Shown here piece by piece: positions 52,592 through 61,152 of a stretch of DNA of 64,000 bases (position 1 is the first letter of the stretch; each line of letters begins with the position of its first letter). The stretch is from Stigmatella aurantiaca DW4/3-1 (lineage in GTDB: Bacteria > Myxococcota > Myxococcia > Myxococcales > Myxococcaceae). The translations under genes and the position numbers were made by a program. The notes under the pieces were generated by a model, which saw only the letters and a program-made list of their open reading frames with translations, was not told the origin of the DNA and did no database searches. The stretch lies in NCBI RefSeq assembly GCF_000165485.1, contig NC_014623.1, forward strand, positions 5,660,893 to 5,724,892, written 5' to 3'.

Positions 52592-53989
52592 TTAGATGTG
52601 GATCGGGTGGCCCAGCGTCGCCTCCGCGCCTTCCTTGATGATTTCGGAGAGCGTCGGGTGGGCGTGCATCGTGTGGGCGAGTTCCTCGGTGGTGATCTCC
52701 AGCCGGAGGGCCACGCAGGCCTCCGCCAGCAGCTCCGTGGCGTGCGGGCCCACCAGGTGAACGCCCAGCACCTCGTCGTACTTCTTGTCGGAGACCACCT
52801 TCACCATGCCGTGGGTCTCGTTCGAGATGGAGGCCTTGGTGACCGCGCTGAACGGGAAGATCGCCGTCTTCACGTCGTAGCCGCGCTCCTTGGCCTTCTT
52901 CTCCGAGAGGCCGACCGAGGCCACCTCGGGGTAGCAGTAGGTCGCCGACGGCACGAGATCATAGTTGATGGGCGTCGGGTTCTTCCCCGCGATGTGCTCC
53001 ACGGCCAGCACTGCCTCGGCGCTCGCCACGTGCGCCAGCATCGCCGTGGGGACGACGTCGCCGATGGCGTACACGTTCGGCTCCGAGGTGCGCATCATCT
53101 GGTCGACCTTGATGTAGCCGCGCTCGGGCTGGATGCTGGTCTTCTGGAGACCCACGTCCTCGGTCACCGGCGCACGGCCCACCGCCGACAGCAGCAGCTC
53201 GGCCTCGAGCGTCTTGGTCTCGCTGCCCACCGTCATCGTCACCTTCACGCCCGTGGCGGTGTGCTCCACCTTCTCCACCTTGGCGCCCGTGTGCACGTCG
53301 ATCTTCCGCCGCTTGAAGATCTTCTCCAGCTCCTTCGAGGCGTCCACGTCCTCGATGGGCAGCAGGTTGGGCATGTACTCGACGATGGCCGTCTGGCTGC
53401 CCACGTGGTTGAAGACGGAGGCGAACTCACAGCCGACCGCGCCCGCGCCCAGGACGATGATGCTCTTGGGGACGCGGTCGATGAGCAGGATGGAGTCGCT
53501 GTTGAGCACCTTCTTGTGGTCCACCTGGACGTTGGGCAGCGACTTGGGCACCGAGCCGGTGGCGATGATGATGTTCTTCGTGTCCAGCGTCTGCTTGGAG
53601 CCGTCCTCCGCCGTCACCTCCACCTTGCCCTTGCCGGCGATGCGGCCATGGCCCTTGAACACGGAGATCTTGTTCTTCTTCATCAGGTAGTCGATGCCGT
53701 TGGCACCCTTGGTGACCACCTTCTCCTTGTGCTTCTGCGCGTTGGCCCAGTTGATGACCGGGCTGGCCACGTCGATGCCGAAGTCCGCCGCCTCGTGGAT
53801 GTGATGGAACAGCTCCGCCGTCCAGAGCAGCGACTTGGTGGGGATGCAGCCTCGGTGGAGGCACGTGCCACCCAGCCGCTTGTCCTTCTCGATGAGGGCC
53901 GTCTTCAGGCCCAGCTGAGCCGCCCGGATGGCACCCACGTAGCCGCCGGGGCCCGAACCGATGATCACCACGTCAAACGTCTCAGCCAC
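52592..53989 (-). CDS. lpdA: Dihydrolipoyl dehydrogenase
   Basis: A 465-residue flavoprotein that reoxidises lipoamide on E2 and passes electrons to NAD. The FAD motif GSGPGGYVGAIRAA opens the protein; the redox cysteines are GGTCLHRGCIPTKSLL. The NAD motif is GAGAVGCEFASVF, and the C-terminal His-Glu pair is in HTMHAHPTLSEI. Start GTG 53989 is preceded by GGAGG (RC) within about 10 nt. No E1/E2 genes are immediately upstream; the E2 gene is 3.4 kb downstream. Confidence 0.96.
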   Translation of the reverse strand: MAETFDVVIIGSGPGGYVGAIRAAQLGLKTALIEKDKRLGGTCLHRGCIPTKSLLWTAELFHHIHEAADFGIDVASPVINWANAQKHKEKVVTKGANGIDYLMKKNKISVFKGHGRIAGKGKVEVTAEDGSKQTLDTKNIIIATGSVPKSLPNVQVDHKKVLNSDSILLIDRVPKSIIVLGAGAVGCEFASVFNHVGSQTAIVEYMPNLLPIEDVDASKELEKIFKRRKIDVHTGAKVEKVEHTATGVKVTMTVGSETKTLEAELLLSAVGRAPVTEDVGLQKTSIQPERGYIKVDQMMRTSEPNVYAIGDVVPTAMLAHVASAEAVLAVEHIAGKNPTPINYDLVPSATYCYPEVASVGLSEKKAKERGYDVKTAIFPFSAVTKASISNETHGMVKVVSDKKYDEVLGVHLVGPHATELLAEACVALRLEITTEELAHTMHAHPTLSEIIKEGAEATLGHPIHI

Positions 53990-54064
53990 GCACGCCTCCG
54001 TTGCGGTTAGAAACCTCGGGCGGCTGATAACTCCCGCTACCGGTGGGAATCAAGGAGTTTGCAT

Positions 54065-55201
54065 TTGCGTCGCTTTCCGCTCCGAACCCTTCTGCTCATG
54101 GCGCTGGCGTTGATCGCCTTCGGACGCCTCTGGTGCATCACCCACCCCCCCCACACCCCGGAAGCCCCCCAGGAGGCAGAAGGAAGCCCCATCTCCCCTG
54201 CCCCCGCCCCAGCCCCTCCCAACGTCCCGTTGCCTGCCTGTCACACCCTCGATCGGGCGTTGCTGGCGGCCGTGGCCAGCCCGGAGGCGCCCCAGCCCCT
54301 CTCCGAGGCCCTCCAGCAGCTCTCGAAATGCCCCGAGCCACCCAGCCGGGCCTGCGAGCTGGGACAGGCCCTGGAGGCGCGGGCGCCCCTGGCGGGCCCC
54401 TTCCCGGCGCTGCGCGGTCTGCTGGAAGGCCTCTGCGCACGGTGTCCCGCCCCCACCAACCCCTGCGCCAGCCTCGTCCTCCAGTCCCTCCGGGAAGGCA
54501 TCGTCTCGGGCCGTGCTCCCGCGCCCGAGGCGCTGGCCTGGAACCTGGAGCATGCCGGTCCAGGAACGGGGGGTGCCTGTGCGGCGATGGTCCGGGCCGT
54601 GCTCGTTCCTTCGGCGCTGACGGACGGGACGGTGCTTCCGGTGCACCCGTCCCTGCGCGACCCGCTCCTGCCCGGGTGCGCCCAAGGCGGATACCTGCCC
54701 ATGGCGCTGGTGAACGCGGCGGTGGTTCAGCAGGGCGCCCAGGCCGGAGCGCTGACCGCGCTGGCTGCCCGTCCGGACAGAGCCACCTCCGCCCAGACCC
54801 CCGACACCCTCCAGGGGGCGGAGGCCGGCAGCCACGCGTTCGATGGGAAGGAGCGGTCCGGGGTGGATCTGGGGAATGGCGTCTTTGGCAAGCGCTGGGA
54901 GGCCGATGGGGCGCTGCGCGCGCAGTTCGACCCACCGCTGAAGCAGTTGACGTCCTTGAGGGTCCGGGCCAAGGGGACCGGGACGCTGCGCGCCATCATC
55001 CGCCTGCCGCCCGGGGTGGGCCTGGAAGACCCCGAGCGAGGCGCCTTCTTCGCCAATCCCACCGTCTGCCAGTTCAAGGGAACGGGAGCGTGGGAGACCT
55101 GTGAGCTGAAGGTCCCCCTGCTGGACGTGGAGGCCCTCAGCGTGTTTCCCCACCTGCCCAGGATCACCCTCTACGAGGTGGAGGCCCGCGGCGCGCGCTG
55201 A
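54065..55201 (+). CDS. Secreted protein of unknown function
   Basis: A 378-residue protein beginning with a basic N-terminus and strong hydrophobic segment (MRRFPLRTLLLMALALIAFG) that acts as signal or anchor. A Pro-rich linker follows. About ten cysteines occur in the middle (CHTLDRALL, KCPEPPSRACELG, GLCARCPAPTNPCAS), suggesting disulfides. The C-terminal 130 residues look like a beta-sandwich (VFGKRWEADGALRAQFDPP, ETCELKVPLLDVE), perhaps a carbohydrate-binding module. TTG 54065 is chosen since AAGGAG is 7 bp upstream; a TTG two codons earlier is too close. Function unknown. Confidence 0.75.
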   Translation: MRRFPLRTLLLMALALIAFGRLWCITHPPHTPEAPQEAEGSPISPAPAPAPPNVPLPACHTLDRALLAAVASPEAPQPLSEALQQLSKCPEPPSRACELGQALEARAPLAGPFPALRGLLEGLCARCPAPTNPCASLVLQSLREGIVSGRAPAPEALAWNLEHAGPGTGGACAAMVRAVLVPSALTDGTVLPVHPSLRDPLLPGCAQGGYLPMALVNAAVVQQGAQAGALTALAARPDRATSAQTPDTLQGAEAGSHAFDGKERSGVDLGNGVFGKRWEADGALRAQFDPPLKQLTSLRVRAKGTGTLRAIIRLPPGVGLEDPERGAFFANPTVCQFKGTGAWETCELKVPLLDVEALSVFPHLPRITLYEVEARGAR

Positions 55202-55222
55202 GCCTCCGCCCCCGGAGTCCCG

Positions 55223-56695
55223 TCATGCCCCGCCGAAGCGGCGGGCGCGCAGGGCCACCTGAACGCTGTGGTCACTCGGCTCACGGTAGAGCGAATAGAG
55301 GCGCCCCACGCGCTGCTCGGCCAGCCGGACGTTGAACCAGGCGGGGCCGCCCAACCGCTCCTCCGCCTCCGCCGTCAGCCGCACGGGCAGCGCCCCCTGG
55401 GGCGGAGCACCCAGCCCCACCAACGGATCCCCCCTCGCGAGCAGGCGGGCCACGTTCCGCTCCCCGATGCGGTAATAGGACAGGGTCTCCACCTCGAGCC
55501 CTGGCACGAGCGCCTTGACCCCGTGGGCAGAGCCATCCGCCGTGGGCATGTCCGCCACCAGGATGTCGAAGCCCGCCGCATGGAGCGCCTCCACCACCTG
55601 CTCGCAGCGCAGCGTGGGATCCCCCGCCTCTGGCGCCTGGGGCAGCGTGTCGAAGCGGACCTTGTGGCGACAGTGAAGCGTGCTGGCCGTCAGCTTGCGC
55701 AGAACGCTGACAGGCATGCTGGCCCACTCCATCATGCTGTTGAGGGCGCGCGACTCCTCCAGGCCCAGGTCCAACAGCGGCAAGAACCGATCCAGGTACC
55801 CGGCGGGGGCAACGCGGCTCACCGCCTCCAGGGGGCCATGCATGAAGGCCTTGCGCGAGCGGGAGCTGGCGTACTCCAGCAAGGCCTTGCGCAGGGCCCG
55901 GTCCCGGTCCGGGTCCGCCGCCTCCCCACAGGAAGTGACCATCAGGGGCTGCTCCCCGGGGTTCGGATCGTTGCCCACCACGTACACGTTGGCGACGCCG
56001 AACTCGGTGCTGGCCAGCTTGGCGACCACCTCGATGCCCGCGCGGCGGTAGTTCTCCAACAGGGCCCCGATGGCGGGTGACAGGCGGGCGTCCTCCAGGT
56101 CCAGGACGGTGCCCTGGTCCATGGCCCGGAACTGCAAGCCGTTGCCATCCCGTTGCAGCAGTTCCAGCAGCGCGTGGGCCAGCGCTTGGGAATAGCTCAA
56201 CCCGGCCCCCTGCCCGTTGGTGATGGGGGTGATGAGGGAAGCCGAGCGCCCCCGGCGCTGTTCGGGATAGCTGACGATGTACTCCTCGGGCACCAGGACC
56301 CGCTCGCCCGTGGCCAGCCGCCGCATCTCGACCCAGGTCAGGGGCATGTCCGGCTGGTAGGGGCTGCCCACCGGCAACCCCAGGGTGAGCGGATCCGCCA
56401 CCCCCTCGGAACCATGGGTGCGCACCAGCTCCGTGTAGCTCCCCTGGAAGAGGGGCGCGGTGCTCATGGACTGGCTGGTGAACACGTACTCCGCCAGCTC
56501 TCCCAGCGCGCTGACCTCGGCCTCCTCCTCCGTGGCGCCGTAACCATAGGAGAGGAACCAAAGCCCATTCGCCGCCCGGAGACTGCCGGCCACGACCGGC
56601 ACGCTCAACCGATCCAGTCCATCAATGCGAAACAGCTCCAGTTCTCCCTCGGGCATGGCGCGGCGATAGGCCTCCCGGGCTTCTTTCAAGCTCAT
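55223..56695 (-). CDS. YcaO-family ATP-dependent peptide-modifying protein
   Basis: A 490-residue YcaO protein. This family uses ATP to activate peptide amides, giving azolines, thioamides or amidines. The ATP/Mg motifs are present: GYGATEEEAEVSALGELAEY (Glu66, Glu69), NGQGAGLSYSQALAHALLEL (Glu178), then QRDG with Gln181 in place of the usual second Glu, and ALRKALLEYASSRSRK (Glu274, Arg279). There is no fused E1-like or TfuA domain, and no Pro-rich C-terminus as in azoline-forming cyclodehydratases. It is the last gene of a three-gene operon with a methyltransferase (47 bp gap) and an HD-like protein. ATG 56695 has GAGGAG upstream. Confidence 0.85.
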   Translation of the reverse strand: MSLKEAREAYRRAMPEGELELFRIDGLDRLSVPVVAGSLRAANGLWFLSYGYGATEEEAEVSALGELAEYVFTSQSMSTAPLFQGSYTELVRTHGSEGVADPLTLGLPVGSPYQPDMPLTWVEMRRLATGERVLVPEEYIVSYPEQRRGRSASLITPITNGQGAGLSYSQALAHALLELLQRDGNGLQFRAMDQGTVLDLEDARLSPAIGALLENYRRAGIEVVAKLASTEFGVANVYVVGNDPNPGEQPLMVTSCGEAADPDRDRALRKALLEYASSRSRKAFMHGPLEAVSRVAPAGYLDRFLPLLDLGLEESRALNSMMEWASMPVSVLRKLTASTLHCRHKVRFDTLPQAPEAGDPTLRCEQVVEALHAAGFDILVADMPTADGSAHGVKALVPGLEVETLSYYRIGERNVARLLARGDPLVGLGAPPQGALPVRLTAEAEERLGGPAWFNVRLAEQRVGRLYSLYREPSDHSVQVALRARRFGGA

Positions 56696-56742
56696 GACGG
56701 CTCCTCACATGGGGTTAGGTTGGGCGCCCGGCCGGCGAAGGC

Positions 56743-57942
56743 TCACCACCGCTCGGGCAGATCCAGCAGCAGCCGCCGCCGGGCCAGCAGCGCGATCTCG
56801 TCATCCACCAGGCCAGAAGCAGCCCTCGCCAGCAGCTCCGCGCTCAGGGACGGATGCCCACCCAGATAGGTCGCGCTGGCATACTCGTCGGCAAACCCGG
56901 GAGCAGGCCAGGAGGGGTGCAGCAGGCCGTTGCGCTCCACCAGCAGCGGGTTGGGCTTCAACCGGGCCCCCGGCTTGGGCTGCCCAAAGTCGATCGAACC
57001 ATTTGCCGGTCCGCCCGCCGCGCTGAAGCACAGGGCCTCCGCTTGGCGCAACGCCACCGGAGCGCGCGGGGAGGCGGGCTTGCCCTCCAGGAACGCCGTC
57101 ACGAAGTCGGAGTCGTCATAGCAAGCCGCCCCGGGCAACAGCGCCGCGTACTCCTCGGGCGTGAGGGGCACGCCGCCGATGCCCCGCTGATCCACGAGGC
57201 GGTTGTGGGCATGGCCCACCAGGACGCGGCCCGAGGACCCGGCCACACGGCGCATCTCCGACAGCACCCGCCGCTTTTCCAGCAGGAAGTAGAGGGCGTC
57301 ATGGCACAGCACGGCCGCCCCCCCGATGGGCTCCATCGGCAAACCCACGGTGGCGTCCGCGCACACCAGGCCCGCCTCCGGAACGACGAAGTGGCGCGCC
57401 AGCCACAACTTGGCGAACACCACGTCGATGCCCACCCCCGGCGTGCCGCGCTGGGTCACCTCGCGCAATACCTGCCCGAGGCCGCAGGCAATCTCCACCA
57501 TGCACGGGGGCGAGTCCCAGTGCTGAGCCAGCAGCCCCAGGGCACTGAGAAACGTGGGGGCGGACCAGCGATGCGTGAAGTAGTGCGCCACGGGGCCGAA
57601 GTGGAGCCGCTCCATCGCCTGGCGAAGCCCCAGGGTTCCCGCGATGACGCCATCCACCACCTCCAGCGTCTGTTCGAGCTTCGGAGGGGGTGAGCGCGCC
57701 CAGTCGTCTTGGTCCCTCAACAGGTGCGCGAGCGCCAAGCGGCGGTCGCCTCGCTTCAGCGCGGCGATCACCTCGGCCCGGAGCAGTTCGCGGCCCGTGC
57801 GCAGGTAGGGAATGCCGTCCACCACCGGCCAGAACGCATCCCCGTCGAACAGGACGCCCGGCACCACGGGGCGCAAGGGCTGCTGGTTGAGGGGGCTGCG
57901 CAGACACAGCGGCTGTGCCACGGCCACGTTCGCGGGCCTCAC
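56743..57942 (-). CDS. SAM-dependent methyltransferase in the YcaO operon
   Basis: A roughly 399-residue class I methyltransferase. An N-terminal 60-residue segment (RPANVAVAQPLCLRSPLNQQ, DGIPYLRTGR) resembles a short Trm112/zinc-ribbon-like lead without cysteines. The SAM-binding motif is VEIACGLGQVLREV, followed by GIDVVFAKLWLARHF. GTG 57942 overlaps the upstream gene stop in a GTGA; a GTG two codons earlier is also possible. The C-terminal 130 residues are specific (GFADEYASATYLGGHPSL). Substrate unknown; given the neighbours, a modified peptide is inferred. Confidence 0.82.
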   Translation of the reverse strand: MRPANVAVAQPLCLRSPLNQQPLRPVVPGVLFDGDAFWPVVDGIPYLRTGRELLRAEVIAALKRGDRRLALAHLLRDQDDWARSPPPKLEQTLEVVDGVIAGTLGLRQAMERLHFGPVAHYFTHRWSAPTFLSALGLLAQHWDSPPCMVEIACGLGQVLREVTQRGTPGVGIDVVFAKLWLARHFVVPEAGLVCADATVGLPMEPIGGAAVLCHDALYFLLEKRRVLSEMRRVAGSSGRVLVGHAHNRLVDQRGIGGVPLTPEEYAALLPGAACYDDSDFVTAFLEGKPASPRAPVALRQAEALCFSAAGGPANGSIDFGQPKPGARLKPNPLLVERNGLLHPSWPAPGFADEYASATYLGGHPSLSAELLARAASGLVDDEIALLARRRLLLDLPERW

Positions 57943-58874
57943 GGCCACACTCCCGCGGCCTTCACCACCGCCTGCTCATATGCCTGATGAGGCCCCTCGT
58001 GCACCAGCTCCAGATCCTCCAGCGCCTGTCCGAGGGTGAAGCTCGCGACCCGGGCGTGGTAGTCCATCTCCAGCACCCGATCGAGGACATCCGCGGCATG
58101 GAAGGCCTGGGCTTCGGGCGTCTCGGCATGGGTCAACAGGCCGTGTGACGCCTTCACCCGGGCGGCGGGCGCGGCATCGAGGCAGTCCAGGGCCCGCTCG
58201 GTGAGGCGCTTCACGATGGGCGCCAGCTCCTCTCCCAGCAGGACCTCGCCGGCAAAGCCCGCATCCGGCAGCTCCGCGCTGAACAGGTGGTGGCTCAGCC
58301 CCGCCACGAACGGAAGCATGGGGTCCGCCTCCATCAAGGGCGCCATCAGGACCGCCGAGATCGCCACGGCGTAGCAGTGGTCCGCGTGGCTCTCCAAGGG
58401 CTCCATGAGGATGCGCGGGCCATGAGGGCTGGTGGCCCCCGCGCGAGGCTGGCGCACCAGCTTCTCCACGAACGCGGGAGGAGACGCATCCTCTGTCCCG
58501 AATGGCTCCGCGAGCGCGGCATGCAGCCGCTCCCGCAGGCGCGGATCCAGCGGAATGGCCGCGGCCTCCAGGCTCCGGCGCAGCACGTTCGTGGCCGCCT
58601 CGGAGGACAACCCCGCGCGATGCAGAACCGCCGCATCCATGCCGCCGAGCCGCACCGCCGCCAAGGCAAGCGCGGTCTCCCGCAGGGCCACCCGGATGGG
58701 CTCCACCCCTGCGGCGAGGGCAGCCCAGGCCCGGCGAAACCCCTGGGCGGACAGCCCCTGGGGATGATCCGGCGTCCGCACCCGCTTGAGATCCAGCAGT
58801 TCGCTCAACAACGGCCGAAGCCCTGCCAAACCGGCGGGGGCCACCCGGGTGCTGCGCGAGGAAGGATTCATCAT
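57939..58874 (-). CDS. HD-superfamily-like protein in the YcaO operon
   Basis: A 311-residue protein. The middle shows His163/His166 (ESHADHCYAVAI), His195-His196 (GLSHHLFSAELPD) with Asp204, and a late Asp262 (FHAADVLDRVLEMDY). This H...HH...D layout follows HD-type metal phosphohydrolases, though the signature HD is HH. The N-terminal 150 residues are helical and unfamiliar. ATG 58874 is chosen because GGGGAG lies 6-7 bp before it; a second ATG is one codon later. First gene of the three-gene operon; overlaps the methyltransferase start. It may process a nucleotide or peptide-derived intermediate; this is inference. Confidence 0.7.
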   Translation of the reverse strand: MMNPSSRSTRVAPAGLAGLRPLLSELLDLKRVRTPDHPQGLSAQGFRRAWAALAAGVEPIRVALRETALALAAVRLGGMDAAVLHRAGLSSEAATNVLRRSLEAAAIPLDPRLRERLHAALAEPFGTEDASPPAFVEKLVRQPRAGATSPHGPRILMEPLESHADHCYAVAISAVLMAPLMEADPMLPFVAGLSHHLFSAELPDAGFAGEVLLGEELAPIVKRLTERALDCLDAAPAARVKASHGLLTHAETPEAQAFHAADVLDRVLEMDYHARVASFTLGQALEDLELVHEGPHQAYEQAVVKAAGVWP

Positions 58875-59494
58875 CCGTAGCTCCCCTCTCGACCGCCCGA
58901 GACACACCGCAGGGCCCTCGGAGGATGCGCGCAGGCGCTTTCCCTCCATGCGAGAGTGCCCGGAAAGTCCGCACCCAGGCGGGCGGCTTCAACTCAGCCC
59001 CAGGTCAGAGCAAAACGTTCCTTCCAGGAAACATGTGGAGAGCCTGCCCACAACCTCCTCCCTGACAAGCGCCTCTCAAGAAGCTCATCCATTTCGGGAA
59101 TGAGCCCCCGTCCGCTGTGTTGGCGCGCCGGTGGAACTGGAACCTCTGCCATCGACGGAGTGCCGCCGGAGTGTTCTCACGCCCATTCCGGCGGCGCTTC
59201 CCCTCCTCTCGCGTTGAATTCCTCCTGCTTCTCCGGGGAGGACTGACCGTTCGAAAAGGAGGGGGTTCGGACCTGCGACACTGTGTGTGCGCTCCGGGGT
59301 GATGGGGCGCGCCGTAACAGGGTTGTTACCCATGAATGGACCCGGACGAGGCCTGTCGCGCGTCCGGAAACCCCCTCGATCGTGGATCATTCATGGCCGA
59401 CACTGTAAGTGCTGGGAACGGGTCGGATTCGCGTGATGGGCCCCTTCTAATTTTTCCGGTATTTCGCAATAATAAAGTCTTACGAAAGGACGGC
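58875..59494. other. Divergent intergenic region upstream of the YcaO operon
   Basis: This 620-bp gap separates the divergent YcaO operon and acyltransferase. It contains a short minus-strand frame (58994-59092, 32 codons) discussed as a weak precursor-peptide candidate, a 5-bp inverted repeat (GTAAC at 59314-59318, GTTAC at 59325-59329) that could be an operator, and an AT-rich tract near 59440-59480 fitting an acyltransferase promoter. No longer gene is supported. Confidence 0.45.
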
Positions 59495-60673
59495 ATGCGC
59501 GACCGACGGGAAGATCCGCAGACGCTCTCCAATGATCTGTTCTGCATGCGGGGTGTCGGCATCTTGCTCGTGGTGTTCGTGCATGTGCTGGGCGTGGATG
59601 CCAGCCATGGGGTGCGCAAGCTCTTCCCCTCGAACCGGATGGACCTGCGGATCGCGGTCGAGCTCATCCACAGCTTCAACATGGCGGTGATGCTGATCGG
59701 CTCGGGGGTGGCGGTGGCTGCCTTCGGCCGGTCGAACCTGTCGCTGCGAGACTTCCTGCGCAAGAAGCTGAACAAGCTCATCGTGCCCATGCTGGTGTGG
59801 GCGCCCGTGCTGTACCTGATGCAAGAGTTCTCCCGGGGCATTCCCCACGGCACGAGCGGCTGGCTCAAGCTGCTGGGCCGTGTGCCCCACACCTGGTTCC
59901 CGCCCTACGCGATCTTCTGGTTCGTGCACGCGCTGGTCGGGTGCACCTTGCTGACGTGGCTGTTCCAGAAGTTCGCCGCGCCGAAGCTGGGCCGCTGGAG
60001 CCGCCTCTTCTACTTCGGCCTTGCCCTCGTGCTGTATGCCGTGGTGACCCGTTTGCGGACCCAGCTCGGCGCGGGCCTGGGCGATTACCTCGCGCTCGTC
60101 CTGTACTGGAACCGCTTCTTCGGGCTGGGAATGCTCATCCACCCGTGGCTGGTGCCCGCCCGCCAGGCGCTCTCCCGGCTTTCGAGCACGCACCAGGCGC
60201 TGCTGCCCGCGGGTCTCTTCGCGATCATCGTGCTCGTCTACACGGCGATCCCCCGCGCGCATTACGACCTGGCGTATGTCATCAACGGGCCGCTGGGGTT
60301 CTGCATGCTGTTCTCGCTGGCCATCTTCCTGCGCAACCGGGCGCACCAAGGGGGCGCGGTATGGCAGGACGTGTGGGGCCGGCTGACCTTCGCTGGTTCC
60401 ATCAGCATGATCATCTACCTCTTCCACCTCTACTTCGTGTCGGGGATGCGCATGGCGCTGGAGCGCTGGCATCCGGAGACCCTGCTCGCGGTGCACCTCG
60501 TGCTGGGCTTCCTGGGCGGGTGCATGGGCCCCTGGCTCCTCTTCCAGTGCTTCAAGGGCCACCCGCTGTTCCACTGGAGCGCGGGCCTCTCCAAGCACCT
60601 GCCAGCCTTGCAGGTGCGGCGGGGACAGCCCCGCAGTGAGGCCGCCCCGATTCCGTGGACCTCCAAGCTGTAG
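59495..60673 (+). CDS. Acyltransferase-3 family membrane protein
   Basis: A 392-residue polytopic membrane protein of the acyltransferase-3 (OafA/WecH-like) family, which acylates sugars or other surface molecules. The first helix holds the characteristic RGVGILLVVFVHV with the catalytic His. About ten hydrophobic segments follow (WAPVLYLMQEF, FGLALVLYAVV, GFCMLFSLAIF and others). ATG 59495 has AAAGGA upstream, and the family begins here; the longer frame from 59336 is leader. Substrate unknown. Divergent to the YcaO operon, but no direct link is shown. Confidence 0.88.
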   Translation: MRDRREDPQTLSNDLFCMRGVGILLVVFVHVLGVDASHGVRKLFPSNRMDLRIAVELIHSFNMAVMLIGSGVAVAAFGRSNLSLRDFLRKKLNKLIVPMLVWAPVLYLMQEFSRGIPHGTSGWLKLLGRVPHTWFPPYAIFWFVHALVGCTLLTWLFQKFAAPKLGRWSRLFYFGLALVLYAVVTRLRTQLGAGLGDYLALVLYWNRFFGLGMLIHPWLVPARQALSRLSSTHQALLPAGLFAIIVLVYTAIPRAHYDLAYVINGPLGFCMLFSLAIFLRNRAHQGGAVWQDVWGRLTFAGSISMIIYLFHLYFVSGMRMALERWHPETLLAVHLVLGFLGGCMGPWLLFQCFKGHPLFHWSAGLSKHLPALQVRRGQPRSEAAPIPWTSKL

Positions 60674-60727
60674 GAGGTCCTGGGCTCTCGGCAAGGCCGC
60701 CAGCGCCGCCCCCTGGGAGCGCGTCTC

Positions 60728-61027
60728 TTAGAACAGATCCTCGCGCAGCGGTTCCCCGGTCATGGGGGCCTGAGGGGCGGATGCCTTCTCGGCGGTGGCC
60801 CTCCGGCGCGTGCGGCGCGGGCTCTTCTTGGCGGTGCGCGAGGCCGTGACCTTGCGCTTCCCCCCCCCCTGCTTGCGTGGCTTGCGCGCGGCCGTCTTCC
60901 TCGCGGCCGTCTTCCTCGCAGCCGTCTTCCTCGCAGCCGTCTTCTTCACGGCCGCCTTGGGTGCAGGCTTCGTTCGCGCGCTCCGCTTGGCGCCCTGCTT
61001 CACCTTCGCTCGTTTCCTTGCAGCCAT
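60728..61027 (-). CDS. Histone H1-like basic protein
   Basis: A 99-residue, extremely basic Lys/Arg/Ala protein with four tandem KTAAR units (residues about 29-48) and Arg/Lys-rich flanks (KSPRRTRRRATAEK). It lacks a globular domain. It resembles bacterial H1-like DNA-binding proteins that compact the nucleoid. An acidic end (PLREDLF) closes it. A run of ten C residues on the plus strand (60860-60869) lies in its coding sequence and may be slippage-prone. Confidence 0.8.
   Translation of the reverse strand: MAARKRAKVKQGAKRSARTKPAPKAAVKKTAARKTAARKTAARKTAARKPRKQGGGKRKVTASRTAKKSPRRTRRRATAEKASAPQAPMTGEPLREDLF
60891..60950 (-). repeat. Four tandem 15-bp repeats encoding KTAAR
   Basis: Four adjacent 15-bp units (GCCGTCTTCCTCGCr on the plus strand; the fourth is diverged) code for AARKT in the minus-strand gene. 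The identical middle copies point to expansion by slippage. Confidence 0.85.
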
Positions 61028-61152
61028 TGTGACCCCCCTTTTCAGCGCCCTTCAGCTATTCACACCGGCGGCGGCTTGACCAGCCACCCCTTCCACCGTG
61101 TGCTTGCCAGAGAACGGCTCGAGGCTCGTGTTGGGTCACCAGGAGACGATAC

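Noticed and set aside
59314-59329. Possible operator GTAAC-N6-GTTAC before the acyltransferase
   Set aside because: Five-base arms occur by chance, and there is no cognate regulator nearby. Mentioned only in the intergenic entry.
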